This document shows, in pieces, positions 16,944 through 25,418 of a stretch of 64,000 nt of DNA. Position 1 is the first letter of the stretch. The number at the start of each line of letters is the position of its first letter. This DNA comes from a bacterium HR28 (lineage in GTDB: Bacteria > Chloroflexota > Chloroflexia > Thermomicrobiales > Thermomicrobiaceae), in NCBI GenBank assembly GCA_002898255.1, contig BEIE01000001.1, forward strand, positions 1,323,554 to 1,387,553, written 5' to 3'. The position numbers and the translations under genes are program-made. Under the pieces are notes generated by a model. The model ran no database searches, had not been told where the DNA came from, and was given only the letters and a program-made list of their open reading frames with translations.

Positions 16944-18098
16944 TCAGTCCCCAACAATCGGGATACTGATTTGGCGTCGAGTATGCTGCTCCGCGCCGGA
17001 TCGCCGCTCGGCGAGGATCTGCTCGATCTCCTCTTTCAATGCAGGGACGATCTCGTGTTCCTCGACGCGGCGGACGATCTTCCCTTTACGGAAGATAACT
17101 CCTTTGCCACGTCCGGCTGCGACACCGACATCCGAATCCCGTGCCTCACCTGGTCCGTTGACGACGCAGCCCATGACAGCGACCTTGATGGGTTCCTTAA
17201 TCGTCCGCAGGTACTCGTCGATCTCGTTGGCCAACCGGAAGAGATCAACTTCCACACGCCCACACGTTGGGCATGCGACGAGCGTCGCGCCGCGCTCGCG
17301 AAGCCCCAGGCTCTTCAAGATCTCATAGGCCACCCAAACTTCCTCGACTGGATCGGTCGTCAGTGATACGCGGATGGTGTCGCCAATACCCTCTTGAAGC
17401 AGCGTGCCGATCCCTATCGCTGAGCGGATAGCACCAGCCTTGGGAGTGCCCGCCTCGGTCACACCGAGGTGCAGCGGATAGTCGTTCAGTTTCGCCATCC
17501 GTCGGTAGGCCTCGATCATAACAGGCACTTCAAATGCCTTAAGGGAAATCACAATGTCTCCGAAGTCGAGGTCCTCCAGAATCTTCACATGGCTGAGTGC
17601 CGTGCGCACCATATGCTCGGCGATCAGCTCGGTCTGGGTTGCTCCCTGTGCTGCCATCTCATCAACGAACTCGCGGGTCATCGGCGGGAGCGAGCCGAAA
17701 TTGACGCCGATGCGGATTGGGACACCCCTCTCCTTTGCCTTCTGGACAACCTCACGGACTTCTTCCGGCTTGCGAATGTTGCCGGGATTCAGGCGCAGCT
17801 TATGCACGCCGGCCTCGAGTGCCTTGAGAGCGAGCGTGTGCTCGAAATGGATATCCGCAACAACCGGGATCGGGGAGCGCGGGACAATCTCGGCCAGGGC
17901 AGCTGCTGCGACGCGATCCGGCACGGCAACGCGCACGATCTCACAGCCCGCATCCGCGAGCTCGTGAATCTGTCGGAGCGTAGCCTGCGGATCACGGGTA
18001 TCGGTTGTAGTCATCGATTGGACGACGATCGGGGCATCGCCACCGATCTGGACATCACCGACCCAGACTGGTCGAGTCTTGCGGCGCTGATAGGCCAT
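16944..18098 (-). CDS. ispG: 4-hydroxy-3-methylbut-2-enyl diphosphate synthase (flavodoxin)
   Basis: A 384-residue enzyme of the non-mevalonate isoprenoid pathway converting MEcPP to HMBPP with a 4Fe-4S cluster. The TIM-barrel starts VWVGDVQIGGDAPIVVQSMT, continues VPIRIGVNFGSLP and HLGVTEAGTPKAGA, and the cluster Cys residues are in SCPTCGR-like ACPTCGR and VMGCVVNGPGEARD. The open frame extends to 18155, but the ATG at 18098 is preceded by AGGAGGAG and begins with the conserved N-terminal sequence. It follows rseP, a common bacterial gene order; dxr, often upstream of both, is not here. Confidence 0.96.
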   Translation of the reverse strand: MAYQRRKTRPVWVGDVQIGGDAPIVVQSMTTTDTRDPQATLRQIHELADAGCEIVRVAVPDRVAAAALAEIVPRSPIPVVADIHFEHTLALKALEAGVHKLRLNPGNIRKPEEVREVVQKAKERGVPIRIGVNFGSLPPMTREFVDEMAAQGATQTELIAEHMVRTALSHVKILEDLDFGDIVISLKAFEVPVMIEAYRRMAKLNDYPLHLGVTEAGTPKAGAIRSAIGIGTLLQEGIGDTIRVSLTTDPVEEVWVAYEILKSLGLRERGATLVACPTCGRVEVDLFRLANEIDEYLRTIKEPIKVAVMGCVVNGPGEARDSDVGVAAGRGKGVIFRKGKIVRRVEEHEIVPALKEEIEQILAERRSGAEQHTRRQISIPIVGD

Positions 18099-18191
18099 CG
18101 TACTCAGTCTCCTCCTGACCTGGCGCTTGGAGCGCCCTGAGTCCTCTCGTATCAAGTGTGCACGATCCGCTTGTCGGGTGTCGATTGCGCC

Positions 18192-19508
18192 TCACCGGAG
18201 AAGCGACTCGCCACTGAGCAACCGGCCAATATCGACGAAGGCGACGATGAACATGAGGGTCAACAAGATTGCGAAGCCGATGAGGTGAATCAGGCCTTCC
18301 TTCTCGGGTGGAATGCGGCGGCCACGAATCGCTTCAACCAGGACGAAGAACAAGCGCCCGCCGTCCAACGCGGGGAAGGGAACCAGGTTCAGGATTGCGA
18401 GGTTCACGGACAACAGTGCTGTGAGATGCCCCAGCGTCACCCAGGCTGGTTCGGGGCTTAGCTGGAGAATTTCCGATGTTAACTGGCCCATACCGATAGG
18501 GCCGGCGATGTCGGTGAGCGAGGCTTCGCCGCGGATGAGCATGAGAAGTCCCTGCACCATCTGCGCGACAAGCACAACAGTCTGGACAGCGCCATCAAGC
18601 GGAACACGCCACAGTGGAACGCGTGCCGTGACGAGTGTCGGGCGAATCGTCATGCCAAGGTTGGGTGATTCCCCAGCTGAGGATGGAGGGACAGCGAGTT
18701 GGAGCGTCGTCATTTGCCCTTCTCGTTCGATGGTCAGTTCGATGGTTTTTCCGGCGTTTTGCTCCAGGAGAAGGAAGTAGATTGCTGCGTCTTCGATGGG
18801 ATACGTGCCGATACGGACAAGGCGGTCTCCCGGCCGAATGCCCGCCATCTCCGCGGGCGAGCCGGTTTGAACGGACTCGACCGTGAGCTCTGCTGCCGGC
18901 TCCATAAGAACGCGGATTCCCATGCGTCCTTGCCCGGGAGGGGGATTGTCACGTGGCACAACGGTTGTTTCGATTCGCTCTGTGCCGCGCAGGAGCGTCA
19001 CGCGGAGCGGACGTCCAGCAGCCTGTTCCGTCCGTTCGACGAGTTGGTTCGCATCACGCACTGGCTGACCGTCGAGCGCAATAATGCGGTCTCCCGGTTG
19101 CCATCCGACTGCAGCGGCAGGGGAATCGGCAACAACCTCCGCGACGTACAGATGGAACTGTGGCTGGCCACGGAAGCCGACAAGGAGCATCATGACGAGG
19201 AAGGCGAGAAGAAGGTTCATCAATGCACCGGCGCCAAAGAAGATGGCACGTTGCCAGCGTGGTTTGTTTTGGAGGCTGTCTGGTTCATCGGCTCGGCTGT
19301 CTTCGCCGACGACACGGACGAATCCGCCAAGCGGGATAGCGTTGAAGGAATAGAGCACCCCACCTCGGCGAATACCGAAGAGACGTGGCGGGAGACCGAT
19401 GCCGAACTCGAGGACACGAATTCCAAAGAGTCGGGCGGCGAGGAAGTGGCCGAGTTCATGAACCAGGATGAGAACGGCGAGGATAGGGACAATGTACAGC
19501 GCTTGCAT
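18192..19508 (-). CDS. rseP: site-2 protease (RseP/SpoIVFB family, M50) with two PDZ domains
   Basis: A 438-residue intramembrane zinc protease. HELGH (His17, Glu18, His21) lies in the first transmembrane helix, and the third ligand is in NLVPFPALDGGRL near the C-terminus. Between them lie a second membrane helix (FFGAGALMNLLLAFLVMMLL) and two PDZ domains with GWQPGDRIIALDG and GIRPGDRLVRIG. In known bacteria such proteases cleave anti-sigma factors or remnant signal peptides. An anti-sigma factor that could be a substrate is encoded at 25419. The frame is open to 19601; I use the ATG at 19508 because it begins directly with the conserved helix. Confidence 0.93.
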   Translation of the reverse strand: MQALYIVPILAVLILVHELGHFLAARLFGIRVLEFGIGLPPRLFGIRRGGVLYSFNAIPLGGFVRVVGEDSRADEPDSLQNKPRWQRAIFFGAGALMNLLLAFLVMMLLVGFRGQPQFHLYVAEVVADSPAAAVGWQPGDRIIALDGQPVRDANQLVERTEQAAGRPLRVTLLRGTERIETTVVPRDNPPPGQGRMGIRVLMEPAAELTVESVQTGSPAEMAGIRPGDRLVRIGTYPIEDAAIYFLLLEQNAGKTIELTIEREGQMTTLQLAVPPSSAGESPNLGMTIRPTLVTARVPLWRVPLDGAVQTVVLVAQMVQGLLMLIRGEASLTDIAGPIGMGQLTSEILQLSPEPAWVTLGHLTALLSVNLAILNLVPFPALDGGRLFFVLVEAIRGRRIPPEKEGLIHLIGFAILLTLMFIVAFVDIGRLLSGESLLR

Positions 19509-19870
19509 CGTTGCTCGCTTTCTCGAGCCGGGAATCCCGGCCTGACCGACTAACTGTAACGAGCCACCGTGTCCCTCGTCAAACTGAAACGTATCGATCA
19601 CTCGGCTCTGTAGACATGAACGGTCGAACGCGGGGTAGGCATGGTTGCGGCGTGTCGTTCAGTTCGCTGAACACTCGCCGCCAGAGAGTGGCCTAGCGTT
19701 CCTACCGCGGAAATGCCGGTTGTGCATTGACCAGATGGAGACGTGGCGGCCAGGGGTGGCGTCTCGCCTGATCGCTGCGAAAGAGCCGGTATCGGGCGCG
19801 GTGTGGTTCGTGATCTGATCACCTGTGCAGCTCGTCTTGTGGACGAGAAGGGTCTTCGGCGACAATAAGC

Positions 19871-19903
19871 GCCGTCCTGCCGGAAGGTGCGGCATGGGAC
19901 GGC
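19871..19903 (+). promoter_or_regulatory. hairpin in the leader upstream of ald
   Basis: GCCGTCC (19871-19877) pairs with GGACGGC (19897-19903), and TGCCG (19878-19882) with CGGCA (19890-19894), leaving a 2-base bulge and a 7-base loop. It lies about 40 bases before the TTG start of ald in a 435-base gap between divergent genes. No U-tract follows, so it is not a standard terminator. It might be a regulatory leader element. The rest of the gap holds no gene that I can support. Confidence 0.45.
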
Positions 19904-19943
19904 AGGGCGGCGTGAACGGCATGGATGGATGGGAGGTTTCACT

Positions 19944-21056
19944 TTGATCATCGGAATTCCCCGCGAGATCAAGCCGCGTGAGTACCGAGTTGCCCAACCC
20001 CCGCATGGTGTGCGCGAGCTCGTCCGACATGGGCACACTGTGCTCGTCGAACGCGGTGCTGGTGTTGGGAGCGGTTTCGACGACGCAGCCTATGTCGCTG
20101 CAGGAGCGACGCTGGTAGACGATGCGGCAACGGTGTGGTCGGAGTCGGAGCTTGTTGTCAAGGTGAAAGAGCCGATTGAGGCCGAATATCCTTTCCTCCG
20201 CCCAGGCCTCATACTCTTCACGTTTCTGCATCTTGCCGCCAACGAAGCGTTGACGCGAGTTCTTATAGAACGAGAAGTAACGGCAATCGCTTATGAGACG
20301 GTACAGTTACCTGATGGATCGCTGCCCTTGCTGGCACCGATGAGCGAGGTCGCGGGGCGTTTGGCCGTCCAGGTTGGAGCCTATTATTTGATGGAGCCCT
20401 ATGGAGGCTCTGGAGTACTCTTAGGCGGTGTTGCAGGCGTCGCGCCAGGACGAGTGGTCATTCTGGGTGGGGGAACCGTTGGGACGAATGCGGCGCAAGT
20501 GGCTCTTGGGCTCGGCGCGGATGTCGTTCTGTTCGACATCAACATCGAGCGTTTACGGTATCTGGAGCAGATCCTGCACGGTCGTTTTCAGACACGCATG
20601 TCGAGTGAACAAGTGATCGCCGAGACGGTCCGCGGAGCGGATCTCGTGATTGGGGCCGTCTTGATTCCAGGAGCGCGAGCGCCCAAACTGATCACCCGTG
20701 AGATGGTGGCGGCGATGCGCCGTGGAAGCGTCATCGTGGATGTGTCGATCGACCAAGGTGGTTGTGTGGAGACAGCGCGACCGACGACACATGACGCACC
20801 TGTCTACGAGGTTGACGGGATACTGCACTACATGGTGACCAACATGCCCGGGGCTGTGCCGCGGACAAGTACGCTCGCGCTCAGTAATGTGACCTTGCGC
20901 TACTTGCTGAAGCTGGCAGATCTTGGGTTCACTGCTGCCGTCAAGCGCGACCCAGCGTTGGCGAAAGGCGTTAATGTGTTTAGAGGAAGGATCACGCATC
21001 CTTCCGTGGCTGAGGCGTTGGGCTTACCGTTCGTGCCGCTCGAACAGTTGCTCTAG
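19944..21056 (+). CDS. ald: alanine dehydrogenase
   Basis: A 370-residue NAD-dependent enzyme interconverting L-alanine and pyruvate plus ammonia. The N-terminus IIGIPREIKPREYRVA, the VKVKEP catalytic Lys region, the Rossmann segment VVILGGGTVGTNAAQVALG ending in LFDIN, and VIVDVSIDQGGC are all characteristic. The open frame begins at 19887, but the TTG at 19944 is preceded by GGGAGG at six bases and gives the family's normal length and first residues. A rare TTG start may lower expression. It is followed closely by the recombinase gene (63-base gap). Confidence 0.96.
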   Translation: MIIGIPREIKPREYRVAQPPHGVRELVRHGHTVLVERGAGVGSGFDDAAYVAAGATLVDDAATVWSESELVVKVKEPIEAEYPFLRPGLILFTFLHLAANEALTRVLIEREVTAIAYETVQLPDGSLPLLAPMSEVAGRLAVQVGAYYLMEPYGGSGVLLGGVAGVAPGRVVILGGGTVGTNAAQVALGLGADVVLFDINIERLRYLEQILHGRFQTRMSSEQVIAETVRGADLVIGAVLIPGARAPKLITREMVAAMRRGSVIVDVSIDQGGCVETARPTTHDAPVYEVDGILHYMVTNMPGAVPRTSTLALSNVTLRYLLKLADLGFTAAVKRDPALAKGVNVFRGRITHPSVAEALGLPFVPLEQLL

Positions 21057-21119
21057 GTGGCACGAAGGTAAGGTATCGTGTTTTTCGGTCGTGCATGCGG
21101 GAGAGTGGAGGCAGGACTG

Positions 21120-22064
21120 ATGCAGACCGCGATTGAACAGTTCCTCGCTGGATTGGTGCGTGAGCGAGGACTCTCGCCGAATACCGTGGCAGCTTATCGC
21201 AACGACCTGGAGCAGTTCGCTACCTTTCTCCAGGAGCGAGAAGGCATCCGAGAGTGGAGCGCGTTGAGAAGCGAGCACTTGAGCGCATTTCTGAACTATC
21301 TGAGAGAACGCCAGTACGCGGATACAACGGCAGCGCGGAAGCTTGCAGCGATCAAGTCGTTCTGTCAGTATCTCGTGCGGAGCAGCTCTCTCCACGAGAA
21401 TCCGGCTGACGGCTTACCGGCACCGCGGGCCGGTCGCTTCACGCCTCATGCGATTAGTCCCCATGAGATCCAGCAGTTGATCCAAGCGGCTTCAGCTGAT
21501 CGTTCCCCCGAAGGTTTGCGGGACCGGGCGATGCTCGTCACCCTGGCGACGACTGGTCTGCGCGTGAGTGAACTGACCGCGTTGGACTTGTCGGATGTCG
21601 ACTTGAACCATGGAGAGCTCGTTGTCCGCCGGCCGAACGGTCGCGAGCGGCGCGTTCCGCTGGTGCGCGATGCGATTGACGCGCTCCGTGATTACCTCGA
21701 GTATGGCCGCCCAGTCTTTGGACCACCCAAAACAGAACAGGCCCTCTTTCTCAATCATCGTGGCACACGCTTGACGCGACAGGGCTTCTGGTTGATCTTG
21801 AAAGGCTACGCCGATGCCGTGGGTTTGCCAGAGGTGACCCCACACACCTTACGGCATTCCTTTGCTGTCCAGGCGCTCGCGAACGGTTGGGAGCTCCGCG
21901 ACGTGCAGCGGATTCTTGGGCATGTGAGCCCGGCCACGACTCTGGTCTATCGCCGGCTTGTCGAACGAGTACTGCAGAGCGATGGGCGGGTTCCGGCAGG
22001 GCCGGAGTGCTACCATCAAGAGGTGAAGATGGGGGCAGCTATGAGCCCTGTCGGTGACGCCTGA
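21120..22064 (+). CDS. tyrosine recombinase, XerC/XerD type
   Basis: A 314-residue site-specific recombinase. The N-terminal SAM-like DNA-binding domain (about residues 1-90) starts [22 protein letters not shown]. The catalytic domain carries Arg in [18 protein letters not shown], the [12 protein letters not shown]is-x-x-Arg, His in [10 protein letters not shown], and the nucleophile Tyr in LVYRRL. Such Xer proteins resolve chromosome dimers at dif. ATG 21120 has GGAGG eight bases upstream. Its position close to glyQS and parB suggests a chromosomal Xer rather than a mobile-element integrase, and I see no flanking attachment repeats. XerC and XerD cannot be told apart here. Confidence 0.9.
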   Translation: MQTAIEQFLAGLVRERGLSPNTVAAYRNDLEQFATFLQEREGIREWSALRSEHLSAFLNYLRERQYADTTAARKLAAIKSFCQYLVRSSSLHENPADGLPAPRAGRFTPHAISPHEIQQLIQAASADRSPEGLRDRAMLVTLATTGLRVSELTALDLSDVDLNHGELVVRRPNGRERRVPLVRDAIDALRDYLEYGRPVFGPPKTEQALFLNHRGTRLTRQGFWLILKGYADAVGLPEVTPHTLRHSFAVQALANGWELRDVQRILGHVSPATTLVYRRLVERVLQSDGRVPAGPECYHQEVKMGAAMSPVGDA

Positions 22065-22085
22065 GACGGCACGTCCGAGCCAGGG

Positions 22086-22112
22086 CAGCCCCTCGTCGCG
22101 GACGAGGGGCTG
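22086..22112. terminator. perfect 12-bp hairpin between the recombinase gene and glyQS
   Basis: CAGCCCCTCGTC (22086-22097) pairs perfectly with GACGAGGGGCTG (22101-22112) around a GCG triloop. The next bases are TGCGTGTC, without a U-tract. It lies 22 bases after the recombinase stop and 28 bases before the glyQS start, so it may terminate, attenuate, or act as a 5' leader element. Confidence 0.55.
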
Positions 22113-22140
22113 TGCGTGTCTGCGAGAGAGGATCGACGCG

Positions 22141-23547
22141 ATGGAAGCCGGTCGGACATCGACGGTTCGTCTGGAGACGATCGTCTCATTGGCGAAGCGG
22201 CGTGGCTTTGTCTATCCCGGGAGCGAGATCTATGGTGGTCTCGCCAACACTTGGGATTTCGGACCGCTTGGTGCGGAACTCAAGCGCAATATTAAGAATG
22301 CTTGGTGGGAGTTCTTTATCCAGCGTCGTGAGGACATGCTCGGCTTGGATGGTGGTATTCTTTTGCATCCGCGTGTCTGGGAGGCTTCTGGACATGTAGA
22401 AGAGTTCAACGATCCGCTTGTCGACTGCCGCCGCTGCAAAAGCCGGTTCCGCGCTGACACGCTCATCGAAGAAAAGCTGGAGCGCTCCACCGAAGGATTG
22501 TCCATCGAGGACATGACCCGCATCATTCAGGAATCGAATCTTGCTTGTCCGGTATGCGGAGCACGCGACTGGACACCAGTGCGTAAGTTCAACTTGATGT
22601 TCCGGACGTTCATTGGGCCGGTGGAGGAGCAATCGACGCTGGTGTACTTGCGCCCGGAAACTGCGCAGGCGATCTTTATCAACTTCAAACAAGTCGTCCA
22701 GACCAGCCGCGTGAAGATTCCGTTCGGGATCGGGCAGGTCGGGAAGGCCTTCCGGAACGAGATCACGCCGGGGAACTTCATCTTCCGGTTGCTCGAGTTC
22801 GAGCAGATGGAAATCGAGTACTTCATCCGACCAGAGACCTGGGAGGAGTACTTCGATCACTGGTTGAACGAGATGGCCCGTTTCTTGCGTTGGATCGGCT
22901 TCAAACCGGACCGTCTCCGAACGCGCGAACATGGGCCCCAGGAGCTGTCACACTACTCGAAGAAAACGATCGATTTCGAGTACCTCTTCCCCTTCGGTTG
23001 GAAGGAGTTGTGTGGTCTCGCTTATCGGACGGATTACGACCTCCGCCGACATCAGGAGTACAGTGGTGAGGATCTGACGTATTTCGATCAGGAACGGAAT
23101 GAGCGGTTCATCCCGCACGTGATCGAGCCAACAATGGGCGTCGAGCGGTTGCTGCTGGCGCTCCTCTGTGACGCCTATGACGAAGAGCCAGCCGTCGATG
23201 TGAACGGAAACCCCTACACACGAGTCGTTCTGCGTTTCAACCCACGGATCGCACCCTACAAGGCGGCAGTCTTGCCGCTGATGCGTAAGCCGGAACTTGT
23301 GGAGGTGGCTCGCGAGGTGGCACGGGAGCTTCGCCAGCACTTCCGCATTGAGTACGACGAGACTCAGAGTATCGGGCGAAGATATCGTCGCCAGGACGAG
23401 ATCGGAACGCCCTACTGCATCACCATCGACTATCAGACCCTGGACGACCGGACAGTCACGATCCGTGATCGAGATACCATGCAGCAAGTCCGGGTGCCGA
23501 TCGATCGATTAATCGAGGAACTCGAGGAGCGTTTGCAGTCCGCGTGA
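22141..23547 (+). CDS. glyQS: glycyl-tRNA synthetase (single-chain, dimeric type)
   Basis: A 468-residue class II synthetase of the alpha-2 type. The N-terminal core starts [26 protein letters not shown] zinc-finger-like insert has CRRCKSRF and CPVCGARDW. Motif 2 lies at [30 protein letters not shown], motif 3 at [14 protein letters not shown], and a C-terminal anticodon-binding domain follows ([22 protein letters not shown]). The start at ATG 22141 begins with the conserved segment; the open frame extends further upstream through the hairpin without support. The gene ends exactly where parB ends on the other strand (stop codons adjacent). Confidence 0.96.
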   Translation: MEAGRTSTVRLETIVSLAKRRGFVYPGSEIYGGLANTWDFGPLGAELKRNIKNAWWEFFIQRREDMLGLDGGILLHPRVWEASGHVEEFNDPLVDCRRCKSRFRADTLIEEKLERSTEGLSIEDMTRIIQESNLACPVCGARDWTPVRKFNLMFRTFIGPVEEQSTLVYLRPETAQAIFINFKQVVQTSRVKIPFGIGQVGKAFRNEITPGNFIFRLLEFEQMEIEYFIRPETWEEYFDHWLNEMARFLRWIGFKPDRLRTREHGPQELSHYSKKTIDFEYLFPFGWKELCGLAYRTDYDLRRHQEYSGEDLTYFDQERNERFIPHVIEPTMGVERLLLALLCDAYDEEPAVDVNGNPYTRVVLRFNPRIAPYKAAVLPLMRKPELVEVAREVARELRQHFRIEYDETQSIGRRYRRQDEIGTPYCITIDYQTLDDRTVTIRDRDTMQQVRVPIDRLIEELEERLQSA

Positions 23548-24423
23548 CTAGCCAAGTAGTTCATCGTCGGACTGGCCGAGCAATTCGTCGAGGAGACGCT
23601 GGAGTTCTTCCAGGGTGGAGTAATGGATGATCAAGCGTCCGCCGCGCGCGCCCGTGCGGAGTTCGACCTTGGTCCGCAGACGGCGCTGCAGTTCCTCAGT
23701 TGCCCGTTCGAACTCGAGCGGCACGTGGGGAGTAGAGGGACGACGCAGTCGTGGGCGTGTCGACCAGCGGCGGACGAGATCCTCGGTCTGGCGAACCGTA
23801 AGCCCCCGGTCACGGATCAAGCGCAGCGCCTCGAGCTGAGTGGAGACATCTGGCAAAGACAGGAGTGCTCGGGCGTGTCCCTCGCTGATTTCTCCGGCAG
23901 CCAAGGCGCGCTGAAGTGGCTCCGGGGCATCGAGCAGGCGGAGCGTGTTGGCAACAGCAGAGCGGCTCTTCCCAACACGCTCGGCGACTTCGCTTTGGGT
24001 GAGACCAAACTCCTCGATCAAGGTACGGTAGGCAAGTGCGGTCTCAAGCGGCGAAAGGTCAGCACGCTGAAGGTTTTCAACCAGAGCGATCTCGACGGCT
24101 TCCCGTGGGGACAGCTCGCGGATGATCGCTGGGATGACGGTGAGTCCTGCCAGTCGTGCGGCGCGCCAGCGTCGCTCCCCAGCGACGATCTGGTAGGGCG
24201 GTGTGCTGCCAGTGCGCGCGACGATGATCGGCTGGACGACGCCGTGCTGGCGGATCGACTCAGCGAGCTCCTGCAGGTCTTCTTCTCCGAACCATTGTCT
24301 GGGCTGCCGCGGGTTCGGCGTGATCTCCTCGATCGCGATTTCCTGGATCACTTCGGTGCTAATGGAGGTGGTTCGAGGGATCAGCGCATCCAGCCCGCGT
24401 CCAAGACCGCTCCGTCGTGCCAT
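23548..24423 (-). CDS. parB: chromosome-partitioning protein ParB
   Basis: A 291-residue ParB/Spo0J CTPase-type DNA-binding protein. The N-terminus RRSGLGRGLDALIP is typical of chromosomal ParB, followed by ITPNPRQPR and the CTP-binding GERRWRAARLAGL motif. ENLQRADLSPLETALAY precedes the helix-turn-helix LTQSEVAERVGKSRSAVANTLRLL, and a C-terminal dimerisation helix lies around LEELQRLLDELLG. The ATG at 24423 is preferred over an open frame reaching 24807. parA, normally adjacent, is not next to it, and I found no parS-like palindrome by eye. Confidence 0.94.
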   Translation of the reverse strand: MARRSGLGRGLDALIPRTTSISTEVIQEIAIEEITPNPRQPRQWFGEEDLQELAESIRQHGVVQPIIVARTGSTPPYQIVAGERRWRAARLAGLTVIPAIIRELSPREAVEIALVENLQRADLSPLETALAYRTLIEEFGLTQSEVAERVGKSRSAVANTLRLLDAPEPLQRALAAGEISEGHARALLSLPDVSTQLEALRLIRDRGLTVRQTEDLVRRWSTRPRLRRPSTPHVPLEFERATEELQRRLRTKVELRTGARGGRLIIHYSTLEELQRLLDELLGQSDDELLG

Positions 24424-24498
24424 GTGCTCCGACCATCCACTGTACTGGACCGAGTCTAGCACGGCGGTGAGTGGATACCGATCTAGGGGGTATGGAAC

Positions 24499-25413
24499 GT
24501 GTGGATGATCGAGCTTATTGCGATTGTCCTGCTCGGTGCTACCGCCCGCGCGATGGCCGAGGCTGGGGTTCGTTTGGCGTGGGCCCGCTGGGTGATCCAT
24601 GGTGCGGTCCTCGGTGTCGGATCGCTGTCTCTTGGTCTTGGTGTGCTGGCATTCCTGACTGGCGAACCACGGTTGGCTGCGAGAGCCAGCGGGGCGGCCA
24701 TCGGGCTCCTCCTTGCCTGGTGGCCGCCGTATCGTCGTCTCTGGGCGCGGTGGATAGCGATCAATCCGACATCGCTGCTGGACGCATTGGGACTGGCTGC
24801 CATACAAGGGACGATTGGCTTATTCGTCGGGGCCCTACTTCAGCCGGGCACAATTCCGAGCCTTGAGGTCAGCAAGGAGCAACTGCTTGGGCAGGCGTTG
24901 GCCGAGGTGGCGCTGGCATTCGTCCTGATCGGCTTTCCGTTTTCACGGCATTGGCAAAGCGCGGTCGATCGATTGGGCTTGCGCTGGCCGTCTCGTCGCG
25001 CCCTTCTCGGAGCGGTGCTCTTCACCGCGGGGATGTTCGGCCTTTCGTTGCTGACGGGGCTCCTTGCTGGGTTGCTTCAGCCGGGTGTCGTTGCACGGAT
25101 CGAAGAGCGCATGTTACCGGTGACCACCGAGTTTGGCTCACCAGCCTGGGCACTCGCACTGGGAATCTTGGCCGGTGTCGGTGAGGAGCTCCTTTTCCGG
25201 GGCGCGGTGCAACCCCGCTATGGGCTGCTGCTCACGGCTCTCTTGTTCACGGTAGTGCACGTGCAATACGAGCTTTCCATCGTCACGCTCGGCGTCTTTG
25301 GCTTGGCGATCCTCCTCGGGATCGAGCGGCGCCGGTTGGGAACAAGCGCGTGTATCGTGACCCACGCGCTCTATGATGCCATTGCTGTGCTTCTCCAAAA
25401 TGCGCTTCGGTAA
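24499..25413 (+). CDS. CPBP-family intramembrane metalloprotease
   Basis: A 304-residue multi-pass membrane protein with about eight hydrophobic helices. The C-terminal third bears the CAAX protease/bacteriocin-processing (CPBP, Abi) motifs: GEELLFRGAVQPR (Glu-Glu-x3-Arg), FTVVHVQYE with its His, and VTHALYDAIAV with the last His. Family members act as type II CAAX-like proteases or in bacteriocin self-immunity; the substrate here is unknown. GTG 24499 follows a GGGGG run; an ATG two codons later is an alternative. The gene converges on the anti-sigma factor gene with a five-base gap. Confidence 0.85.
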   Translation: MWMIELIAIVLLGATARAMAEAGVRLAWARWVIHGAVLGVGSLSLGLGVLAFLTGEPRLAARASGAAIGLLLAWWPPYRRLWARWIAINPTSLLDALGLAAIQGTIGLFVGALLQPGTIPSLEVSKEQLLGQALAEVALAFVLIGFPFSRHWQSAVDRLGLRWPSRRALLGAVLFTAGMFGLSLLTGLLAGLLQPGVVARIEERMLPVTTEFGSPAWALALGILAGVGEELLFRGAVQPRYGLLLTALLFTVVHVQYELSIVTLGVFGLAILLGIERRRLGTSACIVTHALYDAIAVLLQNALR

Positions 25414-25418
25414 GGGGT

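Noticed and set aside
21120..22064. Mobile-element integrase interpretation of the tyrosine recombinase
   Set aside because: No tRNA target, attachment repeats, excisionase or phage genes flank it; neighbours are housekeeping genes, so a chromosomal Xer is more likely.
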